In this document: one piece after another, positions 55,689-64,000 of the stretch
Position numbering within the stretch: the first letter of the stretch is position 1
Layout: every line of letters begins with the position of its first letter
Position numbers and translations under genes: made by a program
From: Haemonchus contortus
Lineage: Eukaryota; Nematoda; Chromadorea; Rhabditida; Trichostrongylidae
Length of the DNA: 64,000 nucleotides
Reading direction: 5' to 3'
NCBI GenBank assembly: GCA_000469685.2
Contig: LS997566.1
Location: forward strand, 37,364,420-37,428,419
Notes under the pieces: generated by a model
Seen by the model: the letters and a program-made list of their open reading frames with translations, nothing else
Told to the model about the DNA's origin: nothing
Database searches by the model: none

Positions 55689-56672
55689 TTATCTTATTTC
55701 AATGAGTACCGGTTCGACAATGTCTCGCGGAATTTTTTGTAGCATAGTTTCGATCCACATCGCATCATTTGTAAGACGGATGTTTTGTCCTGCAGAAGTC
55801 ATCTGGTTCAGGAGCGAACAAATTTTATCGTACACCATTTCATTGCTCTCGGCACTTTTGTCCGATTGAGGTAGATTCATTAGTTGTTGAACAATTTGTG
55901 ACCTGTTGATAGACTTACTCTCATACTTTTTCTTGAGACTCATGACCATCCAGTCATAGTTCTGAGGCACCAATTGGATACCTTTTATCGCTCGATCAGA
56001 CTTTCCTTTCAGACTACCTTTTAAAAGCATCATTTTCTCGATGGTTGTCATTCTGTTGTTGTTATGTACAAGAGTCTCGAATATTGACCAAAATTCTGGG
56101 AATTCTTCTGCGCTACCGTGAAACTTAGGCAACTCCACACGAGGAGGTGGCAGCGTAGGGGATGCTGCTGCATTCAACCCGTCGTTTAGTGCAGCGGATG
56201 TGTTATTGTGTTCACTGAGCTCATGCGGTACGTTCGCAATGTCGTCATTCTCTTGAGCTTTGTTGCGAAGACCCAGTTTTCGCGCGAGCCGCTTTCGATT
56301 GCTATGGGCCTCGGTGAGCCGAGTGCCGATCATGAGACTCAATTCCGTAGCATCTTTCATTGCTTCTGTGAAATTCGTCTCTTTTTCGATGTTTTCCAGC
56401 TGGTGCTGAATGTTTTTTCTGTCTTCTCTGTTCTTTGAACTATCGTAGTCATCCTTTATCCTATCCACGAGGGTTTGCAGACTGGCCTTAGCCTGGTCGA
56501 TTTGCGCAAGGCTGCCTCTGAGAAGGTCGATGCTTTGCAAGACTTCTTCAAGTTGGGTTTTGTCGTCTTCTGAATATTCAGGTGGGTCCGCGTACGATTT
56601 GAAGTTCTGCACCAGTGTTTTCAAGGTAAGCACACTATGAAGGATAGGTTTCCCATAGAGGAGAGACTCCAT
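55689..56672 (-). CDS. BEL/Pao gag-like protein
   Basis: 327 codons from ATG 56672. The N-terminal half is helical and charged (likely coiled coil), followed by a proline-rich hinge and PPRVELPKFHGSAEEFPEFW, the DUF1759/UBN2-type capsid start typical of BEL/Pao gag. It ends at an in-frame stop, after which the same frame enters the zinc-knuckle ORF within about ten codons. Confidence 0.85.
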   Translation of the reverse strand: MESLLYGKPILHSVLTLKTLVQNFKSYADPPEYSEDDKTQLEEVLQSIDLLRGSLAQIDQAKASLQTLVDRIKDDYDSSKNREDRKNIQHQLENIEKETNFTEAMKDATELSLMIGTRLTEAHSNRKRLARKLGLRNKAQENDDIANVPHELSEHNNTSAALNDGLNAAASPTLPPPRVELPKFHGSAEEFPEFWSIFETLVHNNNRMTTIEKMMLLKGSLKGKSDRAIKGIQLVPQNYDWMVMSLKKKYESKSINRSQIVQQLMNLPQSDKSAESNEMVYDKICSLLNQMTSAGQNIRLTNDAMWIETMLQKIPRDIVEPVLIEIR

Positions 56673-57062
56673 TTTTGCCCTTGTTGGGTCTTTGGAATCA
56701 GAAAGCTCTGATTCACTGGTCGAGCGACCAGATTTTCCTACTTACCTTCGAAGAGCAGACCGAACAATGTTTGGCCGATGCACCAAAACACTGTTCAAGC
56801 GATGGTTCAGTGGGAATATTTATTGCGGAAGATATTCTCCACCCAAGAAAACTACCATGGGAAAAAAAAACCGACACTGAATCACAGCGCGAAGCTTATA
56901 TACGGCTTGCGCGAAAAGATACTGATTACAGCAATGAACATTGTATAGCTAAGAATTCTCATAACAATGATGCTAAGGCATTAGATATGATAAATGATAG
57001 ACAAAGTCGCGACTGGTTGCGACACTCTCCAAGTCATAACACTCATTCGGTTTCTTCCATTT
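56673..57062 (-). promoter_or_regulatory. candidate 5' LTR / leader of the BEL/Pao element
   Basis: On the minus strand a TGTTATGACTTGG-like start (57029-57041), a TATA-like GTATATAAG (about 56895-56905) and an AATAAA (56819-56824) occur in LTR-like order, followed by a donor-like AAGGTAAGT (56740-56751). I cannot confirm it as an LTR because no second copy is visible on the 3' side. Confidence 0.35.
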
Positions 57063-57329
57063 AGCAAGGTAGAATACATCACTTCCTTCCTAGTGATACT
57101 AAACTTTCGGCAAATTTTAAAAATAATGCAAGCGTCACAACATCGTGAATCAATCATCGCTTTGCATATACTAGCGCTTTTGCCAGGTACCTCTACAGAC
57201 GACTTGGTGTAACGAGGCAGTTGGTACAGTCAACCATAAGATACTTCCGAAAGTTGGGAACATTTGCAGATAGGTAAAACTAAGAGGCCTCGCTCATACA
57301 TGTTTATGGGGAGTATTAGGGAAGCAGGA
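57063..57329. other. no gene recognised
   Basis: AT-rich sequence between the retroelement and a Tc1-like relic. Nothing I can assign. Confidence 0.45.
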
Positions 57330-58215
57330 CGAAGGGCTGCGGAGCAACGATGTTGACTCTGATCCAAAATGGCTGAATGAATGAATATCTCTTGAACTTT
57401 TCTGCGTCAACTCGTGAAGAATCATTCGCACAACAAGGCCCTTATACGATCAGACAGTGATGTCCCCAGCGAGCAGGCTAAAGAGAAGAGAAAGGTCGAC
57501 TCACAAAGCTGCTCTGTCGAATTTGAAAAAAACGTACGGAATTCCGGTTCACCTACGAAAAGATATTCTCGGATAAAAAGGTGCTCAATAAGCAGGGCGA
57601 CAAGATTTATATGAAGCTGAAAAAATGAGGGTGATGCAGCATTAGGCTCGCTGACTTTCTGCGATGGCCTTTGCGAGCATCGCCGCTGGCAAAGGCAAAG
57701 AACCGACCATTTTTGTAAATTAAGGAGCGAAAGCTGATTTGGAGACATGATAGATCCCATTGTGCGCAATAGGACACTTTTTCGACTCGAACCGGACTTA
57801 TTTTCAAGATGAAGCTCTCGACCGCAGATCAGCAATTGTCCAGAAATTCCATCAAAGGAGTTCCCCGACTTCATATTATCGATCTATTACCTCTTTGAAG
57901 CCCTGACCTAAATCCCATGGATGTCTTAGTGTTTCTAATCTCGGAAATGGGAGCATGCAATAGCCCAAACAAGAACTGTAATAAACTCGAAGACGCTTTG
58001 CAAAAAACGGGCATCTTAGCTGCGTGCGACCGTCGACGCCGACTAATGTCGTCTCTGGGGTTGGGTGATAGCAGAAAGCAACAGATTCCAGTTTCAATGT
58101 ACTATTCAAAGAATGTCTGTGTAATCATAATTCTGGCGTGTATGATCCACTGTCATTCTCATATGATAAGCTTTAAACACATTGCCATAAATGGTCGCCC
58201 ATGATTTTGGGACAC
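57330..58215 (+). mobile_element. Tc1-like transposase relic
   Basis: The + strand carries scattered pieces of a Tc1-type transposase (FSDEKVLNKQGDKIYMK near 57570; SPDLNPMD-like PDLNPMDVLVF near 57905; a C-terminal AACDRRRRLMSS near 58030) in different frames. Ends with CATGATTTTGGGACACC, a terminal repeat like that of the next element. The left terminal repeat is not seen. Confidence 0.65.
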
Positions 58216-58253
58216 CTTCTATGCGTAGATATCTATGTGTATATGTGTATGTA

Positions 58254-59523
58254 CAGGGTGTCCCAAAATTATTTGCGCCGATTTATAGCAATATATTCGA
58301 AACTTCTCAACTGCGAAAAACAATGGAATTTCTATGCACGCTAGCTAACACTATGTGCTACAACATGCTAAAGTCGCATTTCAAAAAATCCCCCGTGAGC
58401 GCGAATAGAAGTCAAAGTTTGCTTTTGACTTGATCGCATGTGGCACGCAGGTATCCTTCTCCATTTCTTCCCAGCCGTCCTCCAGCTTTTGCATTCTAGG
58501 ACTCCAAACTGGGATTGCAAACTCGACAGGGTTTCTTCTAATCAGAGACCATTCGTGGGAATCAAGTGAGTCAAGTTCTGGAAAATAGGATGACCACTCC
58601 TCTTCACCAATGAAGTCGGGCAGCTGTCTTCGGCACCACTCGCGGGCAAGCTTGGCTCTGTGTGCTGGAGTAGCGTCCTGCTGGAAGGACTTTGAGATGT
58701 TTCAGAAACCGTAGTCGGATCAGTGTTCCATTTACTTCCATCAGAACGCCGTTTGAGTACTGGTCTTGGTCAATTTTCACGCCTGTACCGAAGAAACTAC
58801 TAGCGGCTCACCCTTGCCAGTGATTTCCTCGAAAAACATCATTTTACTGTTCTGATAACAACCTTTTTGTGTGATATTACACGCTGGATGTTTCTTTCCG
58901 GGACGCGAACGTTTTGGTTGTTGAGGGATGGTTTTACCGTAAAAAATTTTCTGATCAGAGAAAACGACGAAGGGTTGCGTGTCATCACTCAAGTGGGTCT
59001 GCGACTTTTTAATTTTTTGGCCCTGCAAAATCTATTGTGATCGGGATTGGAGCATACGATAGGAATGGTAGTGAGGCTTCTGCATGACATTCTTCCATCG
59101 CGATAACTCTTGAAAGCCGTGCCCGTTCACTTCCTTTCGATGGCTCACCCAGGATCCTGACCGATTGGCATACGGACCATTTTAGTAGTCCTATCTTCAG
59201 AAACATTCTACCTTTCTACCTTTCCTGGTTTATCTCTGATTCAGTCTGTTTTTCTATGTCGTTTAATAGCCTCCCATACGGTTATTAGAAAAATCCCAAA
59301 GAATTTCATAACGCCCTTCCACTTCTCGCGCGTCAATGATTGCAAGGGGCATTGAATGAGCCTCCTCCATCTGGAAGATAATGGAAGTCCCACATCAGCA
59401 ACCATGCATATTGCAAGGAAACCTTCTTATGCAACTAATTAATAACAGGTAATGTGCATTTGATAGATTACTTCTACCTTAAAAATTACTGAAATTTGGC
59501 GCAAATAATTTTGGGACACCCTG
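58254..59523 (-). mobile_element. Tc1-like transposon, full length but decayed
   Basis: Inverted ends CAGGGTGTCCCAAAATTATT and partner (58254-58279 and 59498-59523), with TA on both sides. The minus-strand frame 58777-59028 has FVVFSDQKIFY (first catalytic aspartate region). Further pieces read QQDATPAH (second) and a degraded third box. Stops and frameshifts make it inactive. The same family as the relic at 4537-5326. Confidence 0.82.
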
Positions 59524-59527
59524 TATA

Positions 59528-59979
59528 TACAGCAGCGCTCGAAAGTCTTCGACCAGGCGCTTTTACGTCCGTAACTTTTTTCTAAAATGGTCAACTATAG
59601 CACATTTCACCGACCCAACACTAATTGACTTCGAAGCGATAATATCAACATAAGCAAGCGGAGTCTGCAATTATTCGCATCATATGAGCGTTTTTCTCGT
59701 CTACTGTGTTCGGGATTAGCACTCGTAAACTTGAGACATGACAAAAAAAGGAAGAATTCCTAGAAGGCTAATGTCTGTGTCTCCAATTGATTACGAGTTC
59801 AAGCCCTTCACCTGAAGGGCTATCAGGAATATGATCAGATTGCAGGTCAACAGTGGTCAATATTCACAACCATGCCACACATATTAAAATTTCGCATGAT
59901 TAGATCCAGTGAAAGGAATTACGACTGCAAAGTTCGACTTAAGGAGCATTTGGTCAAAGACCTTTGAGCGTCACTGTAC
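59528..59979. mobile_element. third copy of the ACAGTAGCGCT MITE family
   Basis: Ends TACAGCAGCGCTCGAAAGTC and GAGCGTCACTGTA are inverted partners. The interior parallels the arm copies at 20003-20531 and 32424-32952, more diverged. It lies immediately beside the Tc1-like element that ends at 59523. Confidence 0.65.
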
Positions 59980-59998
59980 AGATGTGCGTGTACATACA

Positions 59999-61320
59999 CA
60001 GGGTCTCTTTTACAGAATTATGGGCGCCAAAATCGAAAATTTCCTGGGCTAAACTTGCCGATTCATTTCACTTCTTTGGGTGTTGATTGAATCCATAGGT
60101 ATGTTCTCTTGCAACCCGCTCAGTTACCGGGGGAAGATCTCTAATATCTCCAAGATAATGAAGGGTCATCCAATGCGACCTGCATTAATTCGCATGCACT
60201 AGGCAGTGGCGTCAACGAAGGACACAGCAAAATTCCTTGAAGTTCTAATAAGAACGGCACAGAAGGCCATCAAACAATACAGAGAAACAGCATCACCCAC
60301 CGACAAGCCGAGAAGAGGAAGAAGGTTGGTGTTTTCATTGATAGGATTACCAAAGCAATTGGCTCGATAGTCGCTCGCATTCCTCGGAGGTCCATCAGAG
60401 AAATGGCTATAGATCTAGGTATATCGAAGTCTTTGTTGGGACGGATTGCCAAGGAGAGACTTCATTGCCGCTCCTATGGTGTACAGAAGTGCCACTTCAC
60501 TTCCGACGAAAACAGGCAATGCACAGTAGGGTTGAAAAATGCAGAAGACTGCTGATCCGCTTCAGTGGTGACACGCACTTTTCAACGTTTTTTCCAACGA
60601 GAACATTTTCACCATTGGGTTAGTTATCAACCGCCAGAATGGTGACCGCGTTCCCGCAGATAATATTGAAAGTGCTATGCATCGAGGAAAAATAGTTGGG
60701 AGAACAGCTAACCCTGCTTCAGTGATGGTGTGGAGGGAGTCACGTTCACTGGTAATGCACCGTCGGTTTAAGTGGATGCAGTCGTGAAAAGTAATAAAGA
60801 AAATTACCTAAAAACATACTAATGGGCGATTCCATCGGACTGGTTGTTGAAGCCCTAGCCACTTCGGAAACACTCCGTGATGCCTTCAGCAAGACAGCGC
60901 CCCAGCTCTCGAAGACAAGCTCTTCCAGGAGTGGCGCCGACGTGAGTTGGCCGACTTCATTAGCGTTGAGGAATGGCCATCCTGTTCCCCAGACCTCAGC
61001 CTTCTCGACTTCTCTGTGTGCTCCTTAATTCAAAGGAAGACCCGTCAAGTTCGTCATCCCAATCTGGAGTCGTTAAAACAGCATTGAAGAAAGCCTGATA
61101 TGAAATGGATGAGGGATACTTATGTGCCTCGTGCGACGAATTTAAGTAGAGACTTCAAGCTTGTATTCATGCCAATGGAGGATATTTTGAAATCCATTTG
61201 AAGGTTATTGTTGGGCATAATGTAAGTAAATGCGTGTAAATGTGAATTTTATTGTCATTCGCTGCTCACAACGTAAAATGCATTGGAGAAAATAGGCGCC
61301 CATAATTTTGATACACCCTG
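59999..61320 (+). mobile_element. second Tc1-like transposon family, decayed
   Basis: Left end CAGGGTCTCTTTTACAGAAT, right end GGCGCCCATAATTTTGATAC then ACCCTG and TA. The + strand encodes pieces: a paired HTH region (ARIPRRSIREMAIDLGISKS near 60375-60435) and a C-terminal catalytic region (RRELADFISVEEWPSCSPDL near 60940-61000), with intervening stops and frameshifts. Confidence 0.75.
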
Positions 61321-61795
61321 TATATGGTATACCAGTTGGACCATGCACACTAACGCGTGCACCATGCTATGCCCACAACCGCTTACCTTCGACTTGCTAG
61401 AGGACCAATATAAACAGCAGTATCAAATGACTTCCCTTTTCATGGCCGTTTCCTCATTAGGTGATATTCCCAAATTTGAACGATCTAATGCCGCTTTGTG
61501 GGTGTTGTTCTCTTGACACTAATAGATGGTCGGCTTTTTGTTTCCATTCTAACCTTCTGTAGTTCCTGGAGGTTGATTGTGCTGAGGCGAGTTGTGATTT
61601 ATAGTCTGTGGCGTCATAAATAGACTGAATATTAATCCACGGACCAATAGAAAGAGCATCAATTGACTTTCCACTCCTTAAATGTTTTGTCACCACGCTC
61701 TTGTGTTCTTCACGCCCTTGATCGTGCCGATCGTGCCTACGTGACTTTTGGGAGGACACACCAACGGACATACAAAGGGACACACAAAGTCAGCC
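61321..61795. other. no gene recognised
   Basis: Short frames on both strands without family traits. Confidence 0.45.
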
Positions 61796-61843
61796 CTTCA
61801 TATATATGTATGCATATATATATAATATATATATATATATATG
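61796..61843. repeat. TA-rich microsatellite
   Basis: ATATAT run directly left of the Tc1-like insertion at 61844; partner run at 62576. Confidence 0.85.
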
Positions 61844-62575
61844 CAAGGGTGCCCAAAAAAAGAGACACTTTCACTGCTCGGCTTGTACCCCCAATGTAAT
61901 CAAACCTTAATAAATGCTGACTGAATATTACCACCCGCAAAATCAACAACACTTTGTACTCGATCACAGAATTCCTCAACGGCCTTCCGCACGCTTACAA
62001 ATTCGTCGCTGAGTTTTGGCAGCAGACGCTGGCAGCATTCCGCGCGATTTTCTGCTGCTTCTCGTTAACGCAGTGGACCCTTACCTGAAGAGTGATTATC
62101 AGATAATCCACAGACACCGAGGAGCTAACCTTTGACACCAGTATGGATCCTCGTTTCTTCAGAATACGCTGAACCGACGACCGCGGAATCCCAGTGCGCT
62201 TGGCGATCACGGTTGCTGGAACGATCGCCTCGTCTCCCACGACATCGCAGACCATTGCGGAGCTGTCGGGGCAACAGGAAGTCAGCGGTCTTCCAGATCT
62301 TAAGCGATGATGCCCAGGAATCTGTCCGTGAGCGACTCGATTGAAAGAGATGCGTATCTGCTTGTTGCCGAACGATATCGCATAAGTCGTCTTGAGCGCG
62401 TCCGCGATGGCAGACGGCTTCATATTTTGATGCCGATATAGGAACCACACGAGTTCCTACTTCCTTACATTCTCAGTACAATTTACCCAATCACATTCTT
62501 CTGCTGCTTCAATCGGGCGACGTATTCCGCCCTGGATTAGGCTCCATGCATAGTGTCTCTTTTTTGGGCACCCCT
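61844..62575 (-). mobile_element. Tc1-like relic with GTGCCCAAAAAAGAGACAC ends
   Basis: Short element (about 732 bases) with inverted ends of about 24 bases. The minus-strand frame 61995-62450 encodes an N-terminal transposase HTH (KPSAIADALKTTYAIS, then IAKRTGIPRSSVQRILKKRG) of 151 codons. The catalytic domain is absent, so it is an internally deleted derivative. Confidence 0.75.
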
Positions 62576-62625
62576 GAATATATATATATATACATATATA
62601 TACATATATATATATATATCGTACA
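62576..62625. repeat. TA/CA microsatellite
   Basis: ATATATATATACATATATAT-type run, the right half of the simple repeat into which the preceding element appears inserted. Confidence 0.85.
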
Positions 62626-62836
62626 TGTTTCCTACCCTGCCGTGGTGTATGAGCTTGAGACGGGGTCGGAATATTCGACAGAATAGGATTACGCCGGAAC
62701 CCATACCGATTCCTGTGACTAAAGAACCTAAGTGCCCAGGCTCATGGTGGGACGGCGCTCTCCTTGAGCAACAGGAACTCCCTAGTAAGGCTATCCTGTA
62801 GCCATGGGACAAAGATTTACTACGACCACTTCTTAA

Positions 62837-62885
62837 CCTTGCCTTAGTCCCCTGCAGGCTGTCCCTGCAGGGGACTAAGGCAAGG
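62837..62885. repeat. perfect 22-base fold-back hairpin with 5-base loop
   Basis: CCTTGCCTTAGTCCCCTGCA and GG to 62858, loop CTGTC, then the exact reverse complement at 62864-62885. It is followed by two direct copies of GCAGCGCTGGATCAGC (62887-62924). It sits at the 5' side of the RTE-like element. Confidence 0.9.
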
Positions 62886-64000
62886 GCAGCGCTGGATCAG
62901 CTGTCAGGCAGCGCTGGATCAGCAAACAGCCAAAGGCGAAGAAATTTCAGGGCTATAGGCTACCAAAGGAGACGGACAAGAGTGAGCCAGCTGATAGCTT
63001 GCACCTGTAACTGTCGAGGCATCAGCACGGCCGCTCAGCTTTCGGCACTCATCGATGAATCTGGACGAATTAAGTACCATGTAATCGGCTCGAGCGAGAC
63101 GAAGCGAAAGGAACCTCTCTCATGCACCTAGACCGACGGAACTTCAGCGTTCTTAGGAACTCGAAAAACAAAATCAACGTCAGTAGGTGTTGGATTTCTT
63201 GTGTCTCCGAACTTCTCCAAGCACGTGAAGAGCGTAACGTTCCATGGGCACCGAGTAGCCATACTAACCTCGCACCTTTCGAGAGGTTCGCAAGTCGCCA
63301 TCATTCAGGCTTACGCGCCTTCAGCTGACAGCGATGAAGAGCAGCATGACAGCTTCTACGAACAACTCGAGGAGCTCGTGCGTAGGCAACGTGGTTATGT
63401 CGTTGTGATGGGAGACTTCAACGCCCGGCTTGGATCACGGAAGCACGGCGAGGTCTTCATCGGGCCACATTCGGCAGATGAGCGCAACGAGCCTGGGGAG
63501 AGATTAGAGACTCGCCGAACGGACAAGACTGTCACGAAATCAACCAAATCTCGTCATCCGGAGAGTCCTGACGGATGTTGCTGTAGTCCCTTCTTTCAAG
63601 ACGGGGAGCGATCATCGTTTAGTGCGAGGGCGTTTCCACCTCGACTGCGGCTTGATGCGTCTGACACGCATACGTTCAAGGCAGCCGTGCCCCACTATAC
63701 TGGACGAGGACGCGGTCACGAGGCTTGCAAAAGAAGAGTCGTTTGAAGTGATGGATGACATCGACGCTGACTACGAGAACCTCGTGCAAACCGTAATCGC
63801 GATCGCAAGCAGCTGTCGCAGTGTTGCTCCCACCCACAGTTCTCGCCACATCTCTGCTTCTACTCGTGCGCTACTCGAAAAGCGGAGGAATATGGATCGA
63901 CAGGAAAACCACGTGGAGTACACTTCGCTAAGTAGGTTGTGTAGGCAACGGATTGCGGAAGATCACGCCAATTTCGCAAGATCGAAACTCCTAGATTAGG
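62886..64000 (+). mobile_element. RTE-type LINE, 5' part with AP endonuclease domain, cut by window end
   Basis: Frames on the + strand encode an exonuclease-endonuclease-phosphatase domain: CNCRGISTAAQLSAL near 63010, SSETKRKE near 63095, then VAIIQAYAPSADSDEEQ and VVVMGDFNARLG in the 63201-63746 frame. These are the RTE-1 endonuclease boxes (GDFNA catalytic). The part after 63480 shifts frame; a second frame 63622-63999 continues with the linker before RT, which would lie beyond the window. At least two frameshifts, so a decayed copy. Confidence 0.82.

Larger units (their letters stand above)
48624..57062 (-). mobile_element. BEL/Pao LTR retroelement with phlebovirus-G2-like glycoprotein
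   Basis: Order on the minus strand: gag, CCHC zinc knuckles and protease, RT, RNase H, integrase, DUF5641-like region, then a membrane glycoprotein region. This is the plan known for nematode BEL/Pao elements such as Cer7 and Tas. It is defective: an in-frame stop between gag and the zinc-knuckle ORF, another between protease and RT, a frame change inside RT (about 53740-53790) and another inside the glycoprotein (49633-49640). A candidate promoter and polyadenylation stretch lies upstream of gag, but I find no matching LTR at the 3' side, so the element is probably truncated there. Confidence 0.85.

Noticed and set aside
56730..56746. Palindromic CTGGTCGAGCGACCAG as a tRNA primer-binding site
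   Set aside because: It does not match the 3' end of any tRNA I can recall well enough to claim.

Overview
This window looks like nuclear DNA of a clade V parasitic nematode, probably a strongylid or hookworm-like species. Five signs point that way: a spliced nematode-type CHK kinase-like (DUF1679) gene with short introns and TTTTCAG acceptors, several Tc1/mariner families, a Tc5-like element with long terminal inverted repeats, RTE-type LINE pieces, and a BEL/Pao retroelement carrying a phlebovirus-G2-like glycoprotein. There are no operons, rRNA, tRNA or CRISPR that I can see. The species call is inference.

Layout. 1-5326: unique left flank with exons 1 and 2 of a kinase-like gene (gene A, + strand) and a Tc1-like relic that stops at the next boundary. 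5327-25955 and 26997-47619: two inverted arms of about 20.6 kb, nearly identical over most of their length, around a 1,041-base unique spacer (25956-26996). Together they form a palindrome of about 42.3 kb. 47620-57060: a BEL/Pao element on the minus strand (gag, zinc knuckles and protease, RT, RNase H, integrase, glycoprotein region), broken by two in-frame stops, a frameshift in RT and a frame change inside the glycoprotein. 57060-64000: a cluster of Tc1-like relics, then the 5' part of an RTE-type LINE (endonuclease domain) that runs off the window.

The main result is how the palindrome and gene A fit together. Exons 1 and 2 lie left of the palindrome, exon 3 lies in the spacer, and exons 4 to 11 lie in the right arm, all on the + strand. 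Exon lengths keep phase where checked, except exon 5, which lacks one base. The right arm is therefore the native continuation of the locus. The left arm is an inverted copy placed inside intron 2, which stretches that intron to 22.7 kb. A transcript of gene A would contain a 20-kb sequence followed by its own reverse complement. The arms also share a Tc5-like element, several mariner relics, an RTE relic and the first exon of a second kinase-like gene (gene B), so the locus was a tandem kinase array before the inversion-duplication.

The arms are not uniformly identical. Clear differences concentrate in short patches, several of them over kinase exons (6-7, end of 9, 10-11) and transposase exons, while long intronic stretches match almost exactly. 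This fits gene conversion, or alternatively two haplotypes joined in the assembly. Reads spanning the four junctions would decide. Identity statements here are by eye, not computed.
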